This document shows, in pieces, positions 17,207 through 26,365 of a stretch of 64,000 bases of DNA. Origin of the DNA: Flavobacterium gillisiae. GTDB taxonomy: Bacteria; Bacteroidota; Bacteroidia; Flavobacteriales; Flavobacteriaceae. The notes beneath the pieces were generated by a model. That model saw only the letters and a list, made by a program, of their open reading frames with translations. It made no database searches and had not been told where the DNA came from. Within the stretch, counting starts at the first letter, position 1; the number at the start of each line of letters is the position of its first letter. The position numbers and the translations under genes are program-made. The stretch covers positions 248,001-312,000 of the forward strand of contig NZ_FNRD01000002.1 of the NCBI RefSeq assembly GCF_900107635.1, written 5' to 3'.

Positions 17207-18238
17207 ATGAAAGGTGTATTATTAGTCAACTTAGGTTCTCCTGAAAGTCCAACTGCAAAAGATGTAAAACCTTATTTGGATGAATTTTTAATGGACAAAT
17301 ACGTAATTGATGTTCCGTTTTTGTTAAGAGCATTATTAGTTCGCGGAATCATTTTGCAAACAAGACCTAAAAAATCGGCTGCAGCCTACGCTAAAATATG
17401 GTGGGACGAAGGTTCTCCGCTTGTCGTGATCTCAAAAAGAATGCATGCTAAAGTTAAACAATTAGTGAATGTTCCCGTTTCCCTTGCCATGCGTTATGGA
17501 AACCCATCTCTTTTGTCAGGGTTACAAGAATTACACGATCAAGGCGTTACTGAAGTGATGCTTTTTCCTTTGTACCCGCAACATGCGATGGCATCAACGA
17601 CTACGATATTAGAACTAGCTGAAGAACACCGTAAAAAGTATTTCCCAGAAATGAAATTTACGATTGTACCGGCTTTTTATAACAAACCAGACTATTTACA
17701 AAACCTTGCCGATTCTATAAAAGGACACTTGGAAGGTTACGATTATGACCATCTATTGTTTTCTTACCATGGAATTCCGGAGCGTCACATTCGCAAAACG
17801 GATATTACTAAATCACATTGTAAAATTGACGGCTCTTGTTGCAATACGCCCTCACCGGCACATGAGTTTTGTTATCGTCATCAATGTTATGAAACCACAA
17901 AACAGGTCGTGAAATTATTAGGTATTCCAGAAGGAAAATACAGCCAAACGTTTCAATCGCGTTTAGCGGGTGACAAATGGCTTACGCCTTACACGGATGT
18001 CGAAGTGAACAAAATGCCTGAAAAAGGAATCAAAAAATTAGCGGTGGTAACCCCAGCTTTTGTCTCTGATTGTTTAGAGACATTAGAGGAAATCGCGATG
18101 GAAGCCAACCACGAATTCAAAGCACATGGAGGCGAAGAATTCTTGGCAATTCCTTGCTTAAACGATAGTGATGCTTGGTGCAATACTGTAAGCAATTGGA
18201 TTACCAAATGGGTAGCTGTTGAAAAAACAACTGCGTAA
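17207..18238 (+). CDS. hemH: Ferrochelatase
   Basis: 343 residues. It inserts Fe2+ into protoporphyrin IX (or coproporphyrin III in other lineages). MKGVLLVNLGSPESP is the family start, the metal-handling His lies in FSYHGIPERH, and the late conserved PAFVSDCLETLEEI contributes the catalytic Glu. A cysteine-rich insertion (DGSCC...FCYRHQC, about 210-228) is suggestive of Fe-S-type ferrochelatases, though cluster binding is not shown. The next gene begins at the base after its stop codon (TAA-ATG), so it heads a hemH-MATE-hemJ operon. Confidence 0.97.
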   Translation: MKGVLLVNLGSPESPTAKDVKPYLDEFLMDKYVIDVPFLLRALLVRGIILQTRPKKSAAAYAKIWWDEGSPLVVISKRMHAKVKQLVNVPVSLAMRYGNPSLLSGLQELHDQGVTEVMLFPLYPQHAMASTTTILELAEEHRKKYFPEMKFTIVPAFYNKPDYLQNLADSIKGHLEGYDYDHLLFSYHGIPERHIRKTDITKSHCKIDGSCCNTPSPAHEFCYRHQCYETTKQVVKLLGIPEGKYSQTFQSRLAGDKWLTPYTDVEVNKMPEKGIKKLAVVTPAFVSDCLETLEEIAMEANHEFKAHGGEEFLAIPCLNDSDAWCNTVSNWITKWVAVEKTTA

Positions 18239-19594
18239 ATGGCAATTTCAGCCGAAGAACTAGGAACCGAAGACATAAAAAAACTCTTGATGAAGCAGGC
18301 TTTGCCTGCTTCTATTGGGATTTTGTTCATGTCCGTCAATATTCTTATTGATACCATATTTGTCGGACAGTGGATTGGTTCTCTAGCTATTGCGGCTGTA
18401 ACCGTTGTGTTGCCCATAACGTTCCTGATTTCATCATTAGGAATGGCTATTGGCGTAGGTGGCGGTTCTGTTCTTTCTAGAGCTTTGGGTGCAAAAGATC
18501 GCGAAAAAGCGAAAACTACTTTTGCCAATCAAATTATGATGACCTTTATTTTGGCGTCACTTTTTGTACTGCTAGGGATTTTTTTTAGTACTGAAATGCT
18601 ACTGCTTTTTGGTGCAAAAGGAGCTATCATTGCACCGGCAGCTGAATTTTTTTCCCCAATCATTCTTTCTGTGCCTTTCCTGGCACTTTGCATGATGGGA
18701 AACAATATCATAAGAGCAGAAGGCAAAGCTAAGTTTGCCATGGTCGCCATGATTATTCCTGCTTTTGTCAATATCATTTTAGATATTATTTTTATAAAAA
18801 CGATGGGATTAGGCATGTTTGGAGCTGCGCTAGCAACCTCCATTTCCTATTTTATGTGCTTCCTTTTTGTTCTTTGGTTCTTTGTTTATAAAAGCGAATT
18901 AAAACTAAAAGCACGACATTTTAAGCTACACTTACCAATCTTAAAAGAAATTACAGAACTAAGTTTTGTCACTTTTTCAAGACAAGGAGTTATAGCTGTT
19001 TTGGCAATTATTCTCAACCATACTTTATACTCGTATGGGGGCGAACATTCAATCGCCGTTTACGGAATAATAAGTAGAATGTTGATGTTTGCCCTGTTCC
19101 CTATTCTTGGAATTACACAAGGATTTATCCCAATTGCCGGTTATAATTATGGGGCTCAAAATTTTGGAAGAGTAAAAGAAAGCATTCAAATATCCATCAA
19201 ATATGCCGCACTATTAGCATCGTTGATATTTGTTGTTATTCTCTATTATGCCACGCCAATAGTAACCATTTTTACCACCGACCCAAAAGTTATTGCCGAA
19301 ACACCGAATGCCTTGCGATGGGTATTTGCCGCTTCTCCTATTATAGCCATCCAGTTAATTGGGGCTGCCTATTTTCAAGCGGCAGGGAAAGCTAAAAAAG
19401 CATTAATGCTGACGCTGAGTAAACAAGGATTTTTCTTAATTCCGTTAGTACTGATACTACCGAATTTTTTCGGTATTTTTGGAGTGTGGGTGGCCTTCCC
19501 TATTGCCGATGTGTTGTCAACAATACTAACCGGTTATTTTCTAAAGAAAGAAATGAATACAAAATTGATTAAAACTACTGATGGAATATTATAA
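18239..19594 (+). CDS. MATE-family efflux transporter
   Basis: 451 residues with about 12 hydrophobic segments in two similar halves, as expected for multidrug and toxic compound extrusion proteins (Na+ or H+ antiporters of the inner membrane). Support comes from the conserved start KLLMKQALPASIGIL, the central ILGITQGFIPIAGYNYGA segment and the usual length. It sits exactly between hemH and hemJ with no intergenic space, and its end overlaps hemJ by 14 bases. A role exporting porphyrins or protecting against them is possible from this context but unproven. Confidence 0.92.
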   Translation: MAISAEELGTEDIKKLLMKQALPASIGILFMSVNILIDTIFVGQWIGSLAIAAVTVVLPITFLISSLGMAIGVGGGSVLSRALGAKDREKAKTTFANQIMMTFILASLFVLLGIFFSTEMLLLFGAKGAIIAPAAEFFSPIILSVPFLALCMMGNNIIRAEGKAKFAMVAMIIPAFVNIILDIIFIKTMGLGMFGAALATSISYFMCFLFVLWFFVYKSELKLKARHFKLHLPILKEITELSFVTFSRQGVIAVLAIILNHTLYSYGGEHSIAVYGIISRMLMFALFPILGITQGFIPIAGYNYGAQNFGRVKESIQISIKYAALLASLIFVVILYYATPIVTIFTTDPKVIAETPNALRWVFAASPIIAIQLIGAAYFQAAGKAKKALMLTLSKQGFFLIPLVLILPNFFGIFGVWVAFPIADVLSTILTGYFLKKEMNTKLIKTTDGIL

Positions 19595-20138
19595 CTACCT
19601 CAAATCCCTACACCTCATATTTGTAATTACCTGGTTTGCAGGTTTGTTTTATATTGTTCGGTTGTTTGTTTACCAAATTGAAGCAAATGACAAACCATCT
19701 CCAGAGAAAGAGATACTGCAAAAACAATACAAAATCATGACTTATCGCTTGTGGTATATTATCACTTGGCCGTCGGCGGTTCTGGCTAGTATTTTTGCGT
19801 TTTGGATGTTATTTTTCACTCCCTTAGGACGATCTTGGTTGCAAATGCCATGGATGCATGTAAAACTTGGCTTTGTATTTGTGTTGTATTTATACCATGG
19901 TAAGTGCCATCAAATATTTAAGCAATTGCAAAACGACCAAGTTAAATACACAACTAACTTTATGCGTTTATGGAATGAAGGCGCTACCATCATTCTTTTT
20001 GCAGTAGTTTTTTTAGTGGTCTTAAAAAATGCAGTTAATTGGATTTACGGAGTAGCTGGCATTTTTATATTTTCAATTACGATTATGTTGGGCTTTAAAT
20101 TTTACAAGAGAATACGAGAGAAAAACAGTGATCAGTGA
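19581..20138 (+). CDS. hemJ: HemJ-type protoporphyrinogen IX oxidase (CopD-like membrane protein)
   Basis: 185 residues with four to five membrane helices. The start LKSLHLIFVITWFAGLFYIV followed by RLFVYQIEA carries the His, Trp and Arg residues typical of HemJ. WMHVKLGFVFVLYLYHGKC and RLWNEGATI match the later conserved Lys, His and Arg-x-x-Asn-Glu positions. HemJ oxidises protoporphyrinogen IX, the step between HemF and HemH, in the inner membrane, and no hemG or hemY is seen here. The 14-base overlap with the MATE gene indicates an operon with hemH. The alternative label 'CopD family protein' describes the same fold. Confidence 0.85.
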   Translation: MEYYNYLKSLHLIFVITWFAGLFYIVRLFVYQIEANDKPSPEKEILQKQYKIMTYRLWYIITWPSAVLASIFAFWMLFFTPLGRSWLQMPWMHVKLGFVFVLYLYHGKCHQIFKQLQNDQVKYTTNFMRLWNEGATIILFAVVFLVVLKNAVNWIYGVAGIFIFSITIMLGFKFYKRIREKNSDQ

Positions 20139-20206
20139 TCAGTCTTTCAGTATTCAGTTTCTCCTAATACTGATATATAAAAAGATGAAAAACTAAAAAG
20201 AGAACA

Positions 20207-21679
20207 ATGCTAAAAGGTTTCAAATTATCGATGTTGTCGCTACGAATTCGGATTTTTCTTTCGATGATCGTACTGATAATTGTAGCCTCTGTTTTGCTAG
20301 CTTCCATCTCCATTATCCAATTTAAGAACGAAGCCAAAGAATACCATCAAGAGCGATTAGAAAGAAAAGAAAATGCAGTTAGGGAGCATATTAATTATGT
20401 CCTTTCTACAACAACTTACCCTTTAACGACTGAAAACCTGGATTTAATTTTCAAGGATAAAATTCATGAACTGGCGCACATTCATAATATTGAAATAAAC
20501 ATTTATAGTCTAGAAGGAAAGCTTTTAAAATCATCGAAAGAGTCTTTTTCCGTTGATAAGGTTTCGCCACCTATTCCAAAATACATATTAAAACTGGTGC
20601 GTTCTTCTATCGAAAAACGATACGTAGACATAAAAACTATAAATGGCGTCAAAAACAGATCTTCGTTTACTCAAATAAAAGACGACAAATTCAAACCACT
20701 GGGTGTTTTGAACTTACCCTATCTTGAGGATGACGGCTTTTATGAAAAGGAGTTGCATAGTTTCTTAATCCGTTTAGGGCAAGTCTATACCTTCATGTTA
20801 ATTGTGGCATTTGGACTAGCTTATTTCCTCGCAACTTACATCACTAAATCACTAAAAACGATTTCAGACAGGATAAACGAAACTAGTTTTGGCCAAAAAA
20901 ATAAAAAAATAGTACTAGAGGCGAGCAGCAAAGAAATCAACTTATTGATCAAGTCTTATAATCGAATGGTCGAAGAACTCGAGATAAGTGCCGTGAAATT
21001 AGCGCAAAGCGAAAGAGAAGAAGCTTGGCGCGAAATGGCGAAACAGGTGGCGCATGAAATCAAAAACCCATTGACGCCAATGCGTTTGACAGTCCAAAGC
21101 TTCGAAAGAAAATTCAATCCTGAAGATCCTGACATCATCCAAAAAATGAAAGATTACTCGGAAACATTGATTCAGCAAATTGATACGATGAACGCCGTTG
21201 CATCTGCTTTTTCTAATTTTGCTTCTATGCCAGCACAACAAAACGAAACGCTGAATGTAGTAGAAGTCGTTGAACTGTCACTAGATATTTTCAATGAAGA
21301 ACATATTGTTTTTGAAAGTGATTCTCCCGAAATTATTTCTAAAGTAGACCGAACACAATTGATTAGAATCATCACCAATTTAGTTAAAAACGCCATTCAA
21401 TCCATACCCGAACAACAGGAAAACAAAAACGTTTTTGTAGCCGTAAAAAAAGACGGCAACAATGTACTAATTATCGTTGAAGACAATGGAATCGGAATCA
21501 AACCCGAAGATATCAGTCGTATTTTCGAACCTAAATTCACCACTAAAAACAGCGGAATGGGATTAGGTCTGGGTATTATCAAAAACATCATTGAAAATTA
21601 TAAAGGAACAATTACCTTTGATACAGAATATGGAAAAGGAACACGATTTACCGTGTCACTTCCAATAATTAACTCTTAA
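20207..21679 (+). CDS. Membrane sensor histidine kinase (NtrY-like)
   Basis: 490 residues. Transmembrane helices at about 13-38 and 192-212 enclose a periplasmic sensor domain, followed by a HAMP segment (about 210-262). The H-box VAHEIKNPLTPMRL has His283, the N box is NLVKNAIQSIPE, G1 is DNGIGI and G2 is GMGLGLGI. The HEIKNPLTPM signature is typical of the NtrY/NtrB-like group. No response regulator is adjacent, so its partner is elsewhere. The signal it detects is unknown. The enoyl-CoA hydratase gene follows after 9 bases and may be co-transcribed. Confidence 0.92.
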   Translation: MLKGFKLSMLSLRIRIFLSMIVLIIVASVLLASISIIQFKNEAKEYHQERLERKENAVREHINYVLSTTTYPLTTENLDLIFKDKIHELAHIHNIEINIYSLEGKLLKSSKESFSVDKVSPPIPKYILKLVRSSIEKRYVDIKTINGVKNRSSFTQIKDDKFKPLGVLNLPYLEDDGFYEKELHSFLIRLGQVYTFMLIVAFGLAYFLATYITKSLKTISDRINETSFGQKNKKIVLEASSKEINLLIKSYNRMVEELEISAVKLAQSEREEAWREMAKQVAHEIKNPLTPMRLTVQSFERKFNPEDPDIIQKMKDYSETLIQQIDTMNAVASAFSNFASMPAQQNETLNVVEVVELSLDIFNEEHIVFESDSPEIISKVDRTQLIRIITNLVKNAIQSIPEQQENKNVFVAVKKDGNNVLIIVEDNGIGIKPEDISRIFEPKFTTKNSGMGLGLGIIKNIIENYKGTITFDTEYGKGTRFTVSLPIINS

Positions 21680-21688
21680 ATTACTAAA

Positions 21689-22471
21689 ATGAGCTACACT
21701 AACATTCTAGTTGCAAAAGAAAACAGTATTGCAACAATAACTATAAACCGCCCTACAAAACTAAATGCCTTAAATACAGTAACGATTCAAGAACTGCATG
21801 AAGCATTTCAGGAGTTGGAAAAAAATTACGAAACCCGTGTGGTTATTTTAACCGGAAGCGGTGAAAAAGCATTCGTAGCTGGAGCTGATATCGCTGAATT
21901 TGCCGACTTTTCAGTTGAAGAAGGAGTTCAATTAGCTGCACAAGGACAAGACATTTTATTCAATTTTGTCGAAAACTTAAAAATTCCTGTTATTGCAGCC
22001 GTTAACGGATTTGCACTTGGAGGAGGATTAGAATTAGCTATGGCTTGTCACTTTAGAGTCGCTTCAGATAATGCTAAAATGGGCTTGCCAGAAGTATCTT
22101 TAGGAGTTATTCCAGGATATGGTGGAACGCAACGTTTACCTCAATTAATAGGAAAAGGACGCGCTATGGAAATGATTATGACCGCCGGAATGGTAACGGC
22201 TGACGAAGCCTACAGAACTGGTTTAGTAAATCATGTGGTACCACAAGCGGAACTTTTAGAATTCTGCAACGGAGTAGCACAAAAAATAATGAGAAACTCT
22301 CCATTGGCAATTAGCAAAGCAATTAAATCAATTAATGCTAATTATAAAGACGGTGAAAATGGATTTGAAACAGAAATTAAATCCTTCGGAAAATGTTTTG
22401 GAACCAATGATTTTAAAGAAGGTACAACCGCTTTTTTAGAAAAAAGAAAAGCTGCCTTTACTGGAGAGTAA
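21689..22471 (+). CDS. Enoyl-CoA hydratase / crotonase family protein
   Basis: 260 residues, standard crotonase length. The oxyanion-hole segments are AFVAGADI and NGFALGGGLELAMA. The two catalytic glutamates of true hydratases appear at GGGLELAM and LPEVSLGVIPGYGGTQRL. It is predicted to add water to trans-2-enoyl-CoA in fatty-acid or amino-acid breakdown, or to act as a 3-hydroxybutyryl-CoA dehydratase; the exact substrate cannot be read from sequence. It lies 9 bases behind the histidine kinase gene, and a terminator follows. Confidence 0.92.
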   Translation: MSYTNILVAKENSIATITINRPTKLNALNTVTIQELHEAFQELEKNYETRVVILTGSGEKAFVAGADIAEFADFSVEEGVQLAAQGQDILFNFVENLKIPVIAAVNGFALGGGLELAMACHFRVASDNAKMGLPEVSLGVIPGYGGTQRLPQLIGKGRAMEMIMTAGMVTADEAYRTGLVNHVVPQAELLEFCNGVAQKIMRNSPLAISKAIKSINANYKDGENGFETEIKSFGKCFGTNDFKEGTTAFLEKRKAAFTGE

Positions 22472-22484
22472 AAATTATTATATA

Positions 22485-22535
22485 AAAAAACACCGCAGAT
22501 TCATTGCTTTTAAAACTATGGATCTGCGGTTTTCT
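22485..22535 (+). terminator. Intrinsic terminator after the enoyl-CoA hydratase
   Basis: ACCGCAGAT (22492-22500) pairs with ATCTGCGGT (22522-22530) around a 21-base loop, followed by TTTCTATTT. The CCGCAGATT word is shared with the hairpin at 43548-43600. Confidence 0.7.
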
Positions 22536-22638
22536 ATTTAAAAAATTAAAGTTTTCGTAGAATACATCCCTCTTTTCAGATACAAAAGCTAATTTTGCAC
22601 ACTCTCTTTTTAGAGAAAATAAACCTAAAATTAAACTC

Positions 22639-23043
22639 ATGTCCTACGAACCTATATTTGCCCAATTTTGGGAAAGCGTAAAACAAAGTATTCAAAACGG
22701 AACTTATGCCAAGTTAACTTTGGCGAAGACCATAGGCGATACAGAACTAAAAAATATTTATGTTCGTCCTGTGTTATTGGAAGATGACGTTTTTAGTCTT
22801 TCACTTAGTGCAAAGTATAAAACAGAGGAAATAGAAAGTTTTCATACGATTGATGAAGCCTTTATTGTATTGGCTCCGTACATGAACAATCCGTTTTTAA
22901 CAGCCCTTTTATTCACTACTGAAAACGATATTACTTTCAAACTCAACAAAAAAAGAGTAGGAAGCATTATAGAACAGCCACCTACGTTTAAAAATGCTTC
23001 AGATGTAATTATCGAAATGAAAGAAAAAGGGATTTCGATTTAA
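22639..23043 (+). CDS. Conserved-looking hypothetical protein
   Basis: 134 residues, soluble, no signal peptide and no domain that I recognise. The start ATG at 22639 is preceded by an A-rich leader and a TAATTTTG -7-like box at 22590-22597, so it looks like an independently expressed single gene. Coding character is good throughout (no rare stretches, well-formed start). It is convergent with the HD hydrolase and separated from it by a perfect palindromic spacer. Confidence 0.65.
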   Translation: MSYEPIFAQFWESVKQSIQNGTYAKLTLAKTIGDTELKNIYVRPVLLEDDVFSLSLSAKYKTEEIESFHTIDEAFIVLAPYMNNPFLTALLFTTENDITFKLNKKRVGSIIEQPPTFKNASDVIIEMKEKGISI

Positions 23044-23137
23044 GATTTTTGATTAACGATTGCTGATTTTTGATTTAAAAATCAGCAATCGAAAAAGATC
23101 TGAAATATAAAATCGTTAATCCGCAATCAAAAATCTT
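23042..23137. repeat. Nested inverted repeat, GATTAACGATT family (copy b)
   Basis: Three nested arms: AAGATTTTTGATT (23042-23054) with AATCAAAAATCTT (23125-23137); TTAACGATT with AATCGTTAA (about 23053-23061 and 23111-23119); and a perfect 15-bp inner stem CGATTGCTGATTTTT (23057-23071) with its complement (23077-23091). It fills the gap between two convergent genes and overlaps the stop of the HD gene, so it may serve as a two-way terminator. Confidence 0.75.
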
Positions 23138-23789
23138 ATTTTGCTCCATCCCACTCTGCATAAAATTGTGCAATAAATGTTTCCATGAAACGATGTCTTT
23201 CCAATGCAATTTGCTTACCAGTTGGCGTATTCATTTTATCTTTCAACAAGAACAGTTTCTCATAAAAATGATTTAGCGTAGGCGCCTCACTATTTTTATA
23301 TTCCTCTTTTGTCATTTTTAAATTCGGAGCTATTTTAGGGTCGTACAACGCTCTATTTTTGAATCCGCCATAATTGAACGCTCTAGCAATACCAATCGCT
23401 CCAAGAGCGTCTAAACGGTCTGCATCTTGAACAATTTCTAATTCTATAGACAAGAAGTCCTTTTTGAAATTTCCGCCTTTAAAAGAGATGTTTTCTATAA
23501 TTTTGATGACGTGCTCAATAATTGCTTCATCCACTTCCTCTGATTCTAGAAATGCTCTCGCTGTTTCTGGTCCAACCCCTTCGTCTCCATTATTGAATTT
23601 ACTATCTGCTATATCATGAAGCAAAGCTGCCAGTTTTACAATGGTCTCATTACAGACCTCATCTTTTGCGATCGACAATGCATTTTTATAGACTCTTTCA
23701 ATATGAAACCAATCGTGGCCGCCTTCGGCATTTTTCAATTTCTCTTTAACAAAAGTGATTGTCTTACTAATGATATCTGTGTTATTCAT
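23136..23789 (-). CDS. HD-domain metal-dependent phosphohydrolase
   Basis: 217 residues of the HD superfamily. HDWFHIERVY near residue 25 supplies the first metal-binding His, LAALLHDIAD near 58 gives the HD doublet, and IVQDADRLDALGAIGIAR gives the distal Asp. It resembles the YedJ/PdgI-like HD proteins that hydrolyse small phosphorylated molecules. The substrate is not predictable from sequence. It appears to be a single gene with a palindromic repeat both upstream and downstream. Confidence 0.9.
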   Translation of the reverse strand: MNNTDIISKTITFVKEKLKNAEGGHDWFHIERVYKNALSIAKDEVCNETIVKLAALLHDIADSKFNNGDEGVGPETARAFLESEEVDEAIIEHVIKIIENISFKGGNFKKDFLSIELEIVQDADRLDALGAIGIARAFNYGGFKNRALYDPKIAPNLKMTKEEYKNSEAPTLNHFYEKLFLLKDKMNTPTGKQIALERHRFMETFIAQFYAEWDGAK

Positions 23790-23807
23790 CTTTTATATTT
23801 TATAAAA

Positions 23808-23886
23808 AAATGTTGATTTCTAAAGTTATTACACTCTAAAAATCAACATTTGTATTTTATTTTATTGTTGATTCTGAAATCAACAT
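23808..23886. repeat. AAATGTTGATTT inverted repeats between desaturase and HD genes
   Basis: AAATGTTGATTT (23808-23819) pairs with AAATCAACATTT (about 23840-23851). A second small hairpin, GTTGATTC/AAATCAAC (23866-23884), lies beside it. On the minus strand the latter is followed by an AT-rich run and could end the desaturase transcript. Confidence 0.55.
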
Positions 23887-23908
23887 TCGTTACTTTTACA
23901 ACTAAAAT

Positions 23909-24895
23909 CTACAATCTTGCAGGCTCTACCCATTTGAAAATATGGGATTCTTGAGGAATAACCATTCTTTCTGAAATTCTAGCCATTCTAGCAGGTAATT
24001 TCATTAGATAATCACGTGCTTTCTCTGCCTCATCAGTTAAACCGGTAATTTTATCAATTTCCCATTTAACCATTAATTTTTGCATGATATCAATATAATC
24101 TGCCGCAGTATAAACTCCGATACGCTGCGCTGAATCAGAAAACTGTTCGAATGCAGTACTAATTTTCTCTCCTGATTCTCTCAAGAAATGCGCTGGCATA
24201 ACAATTTTAGCTTTCATCATGTATTGAAAAGCAAGCATCATCTCACTAGGATCTATCTTGAAAATAGCACTTACAAACTCAGAATAAGCATGGTGATGAC
24301 GCATCTCGTCACCGGCAATCATCTTACACATTTTAGACAACTTATTGTCTCCATATTTCTTAGCCATTTGTGCCACTCTATTATGAGAAACATAAGTAGC
24401 AAGCTCTTGAAAACTCGTGTACACAAAGTTTTTATAAGGATCTCTTCCAGTTCCAATATCGAAACCATCATTGATAAGGTGTTGCGTTGTCATTTCAATC
24501 TCACGCATATTAACACGCCCAGATAAATACAGGTATTTGTTTAATAAATCACCGTGACGATTTTCTTCACCTGTCCATTGTCTGATCCATTTTGACCAAC
24601 CATTTCTTTCTACGTTATCAATTCCCTCAACATCCATCAACCAAGATTCATAGGTAGGAAGGGCTTCTTCAGTAATGGTATCTCCAACTAAGGTTACCCA
24701 AAAATCATAAGGTAATTCCTTTGCTATTTCTCGCAACTCTCTAACCTCTTCAAAAAAGTTGTCACTTTCTGAATTGGGTAAAAAATCGGTTGGTTGCCAT
24801 ATTTTTTCAACAGGTATTAAATATTGATCAACATAGCTATCAACGTTTTTTTCCAAAAACTGCATAACTTCTAATCGAATGTTTTTTATTGACAT
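23909..24895 (-). CDS. Acyl-ACP (stearoyl-ACP) desaturase
   Basis: 328 residues of the soluble di-iron desaturase family (FAB2/DesA type). The two iron-binding motifs are EENRHGD at 110-116 and DEMRHHHAY at 196-204. Each gives the Glu and His ligands of the ExxH pair. The protein inserts a cis double bond into saturated acyl-ACP using O2 and ferredoxin, producing unsaturated membrane lipids. It lies 10 bases downstream of a PlsC-type acyltransferase gene, so the two are probably one operon for membrane lipid composition. Confidence 0.93.
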   Translation of the reverse strand: MSIKNIRLEVMQFLEKNVDSYVDQYLIPVEKIWQPTDFLPNSESDNFFEEVRELREIAKELPYDFWVTLVGDTITEEALPTYESWLMDVEGIDNVERNGWSKWIRQWTGEENRHGDLLNKYLYLSGRVNMREIEMTTQHLINDGFDIGTGRDPYKNFVYTSFQELATYVSHNRVAQMAKKYGDNKLSKMCKMIAGDEMRHHHAYSEFVSAIFKIDPSEMMLAFQYMMKAKIVMPAHFLRESGEKISTAFEQFSDSAQRIGVYTAADYIDIMQKLMVKWEIDKITGLTDEAEKARDYLMKLPARMARISERMVIPQESHIFKWVEPARL

Positions 24896-24905
24896 TTTAT
24901 ATAAA

Positions 24906-25640
24906 TTAAAATTTTATTCCATTTACTACTGCGCTTTCTGTCTTCTCCATCAGCTCAGCAAAATCATATTCACTTACTGCTAATGGTTTATGTAATACAA
25001 AGGTAAGCCGATTTCCCAAACCTAAAGGAAAAAATCCAAATTTAACGATTTTCCAAGAATTGTTTATACTTACTGGAACGACATAAGCCGATGGTGCGTT
25101 CTTACATAATATTTTCAAACCGGTTTGCGCAAACTCTTTTGGCTTCCCTGTCTTACTTCGGGTTCCTTCCGGAAAAATAACTGCCGAACGGTTATTTGCA
25201 ACTATATAATCAGCCAAACCTTTAATTGCAGGAATCGCTTGCTTAGGATCTTTTCTATCAATCAACACAGAACCTCCATGACGCAAATTAAAGGAAATAC
25301 TTGGAATTCCCTTCCCTAATTCCTTCTTACTTACAAATTTACAATGAAATCTACGTAAATACCAAATCATTGCTATGATATCGTACATACTTTGATGATT
25401 AGACACAAATATAATTGGTACATTTTTGGGTACACTTTCTATATTTTCAAATTTAAAGGTTGTTCCCAAAAGGTTCGTGAGTCTCACGAAAATAAAATTC
25501 ATGTAGTCCACACTTTTTTTATGGGCTTGGTATCCAAAAACATTGAAACAAACCCATTGAATAGGGTGAAAAATGACCAACGTAAGTCCAAATAACAAAT
25601 AATATATTACAGATATGGGATACGATATTATTTTTTCCAT
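24906..25640 (-). CDS. Lysophospholipid acyltransferase (PlsC family)
   Basis: 244 residues with an N-terminal membrane helix (about 8-30). The catalytic H-X4-D motif is HQSMYD at 82-87, and the glycerol-phosphate-binding block is FPEGTRSKTG. It acylates 1-acyl-glycerol-3-phosphate to phosphatidic acid, or a related lysolipid, at the inner membrane. A second PlsC-like paralogue is at 38146-38928. It precedes the desaturase. A TATATTTG box on the minus strand (25675-25668) is a possible promoter about 30 bases before the start. Confidence 0.92.
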   Translation of the reverse strand: MEKIISYPISVIYYLLFGLTLVIFHPIQWVCFNVFGYQAHKKSVDYMNFIFVRLTNLLGTTFKFENIESVPKNVPIIFVSNHQSMYDIIAMIWYLRRFHCKFVSKKELGKGIPSISFNLRHGGSVLIDRKDPKQAIPAIKGLADYIVANNRSAVIFPEGTRSKTGKPKEFAQTGLKILCKNAPSAYVVPVSINNSWKIVKFGFFPLGLGNRLTFVLHKPLAVSEYDFAELMEKTESAVVNGIKF

Positions 25641-25847
25641 GCTTAAAATTTAAGCGGCAAAAGTAGCAAATATATTTTTTACTGCTATTTAATTCCTAAA
25701 CAATAATAGATTTAGCGTTTATACCGATTATGTATTCAATGGTAGTCCAAATAATCCACATAGCTATCGGGAGGACTCTTTTCAGACTATATCGGCATCA
25801 TACTATACATTTTCTGACTAATAAATAACTATAATTAGTATTAATTG

Positions 25848-25855
25848 TACCTTTG
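25848..25855 (+). promoter_or_regulatory. Candidate -7 box for rnpA
   Basis: TACCTTTG fits TAnnTTTG and lies 29 bases before the rnpA ATG. No convincing TTG is at -33. The rest of the 244-bp divergent spacer contains a small AGTCC/GGACT inverted pair (25744-25778) of unknown meaning. Confidence 0.5.
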
Positions 25856-25884
25856 TCTGCTATAATCCCTCTCTCTAAAGAAAA

Positions 25885-26298
25885 ATGAATTTCACTTATC
25901 CAAAAAAAGAAAAACTAAAAAGTAAAATCACAATTGGATTATTATTTACTGAAGGGAAATCTGTATCTAAATATCCGTTACGACTCGTATATCATTGCGG
26001 GCCATCAAGTGACGGTCAGCAAATAAAAATGGGAGTTTCTGTTTCTAAGAGGAATTTTAAAAAAGCAGTTGACAGGAATTACTTCAAACGCGTTCTGCGC
26101 GAAACCTACCGCCTGAATAAACACATCCTTACTGACAACCTCGACCAACCGTATTCTTTCATGTTTTTTTACCAGACCAAAGACCGCTTGTCTTATGAGG
26201 AGATTAACATCAAGACCATACAACTGTTTGAAAAATTTATAGCACAAAACGGTAAAAAAGAACAAACAGAAACAAATAGCGATCTTGTAAAAGAATAA
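25885..26298 (+). CDS. rnpA: Ribonuclease P protein component
   Basis: 137 residues. The RnpA signature segment KRNFKKAVDRNYFKRVLRE is at about 54-72, and the N terminus YPKKEKLKSK is typical of Bacteroidota RnpA. The highly basic protein binds the RNase P RNA and helps cleave 5' leaders from pre-tRNAs. Unlike in many bacteria, rpmH is not upstream here. DUF4349 and S41 protease genes follow on the same strand. Confidence 0.95.
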   Translation: MNFTYPKKEKLKSKITIGLLFTEGKSVSKYPLRLVYHCGPSSDGQQIKMGVSVSKRNFKKAVDRNYFKRVLRETYRLNKHILTDNLDQPYSFMFFYQTKDRLSYEEINIKTIQLFEKFIAQNGKKEQTETNSDLVKE

Positions 26299-26365
26299 TT
26301 TCGCCTCGATAATTAAATTAGAATTTATCAAAAAAATTGTAGTTTTAGCTCTAAATAAAATTAAT

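Noticed and set aside
17989..18528. Long minus-strand frame antisense to hemH and the MATE gene
   Set aside because: A shadow of two strongly supported plus-strand genes.
20139..20206. CAGTGATCAGTGATCAGT direct repeats before the histidine kinase gene
   Set aside because: Short and simple; similar CAGTCATCCGTTTTCAGT words at 57790-57815, but too little to call a repeat family.
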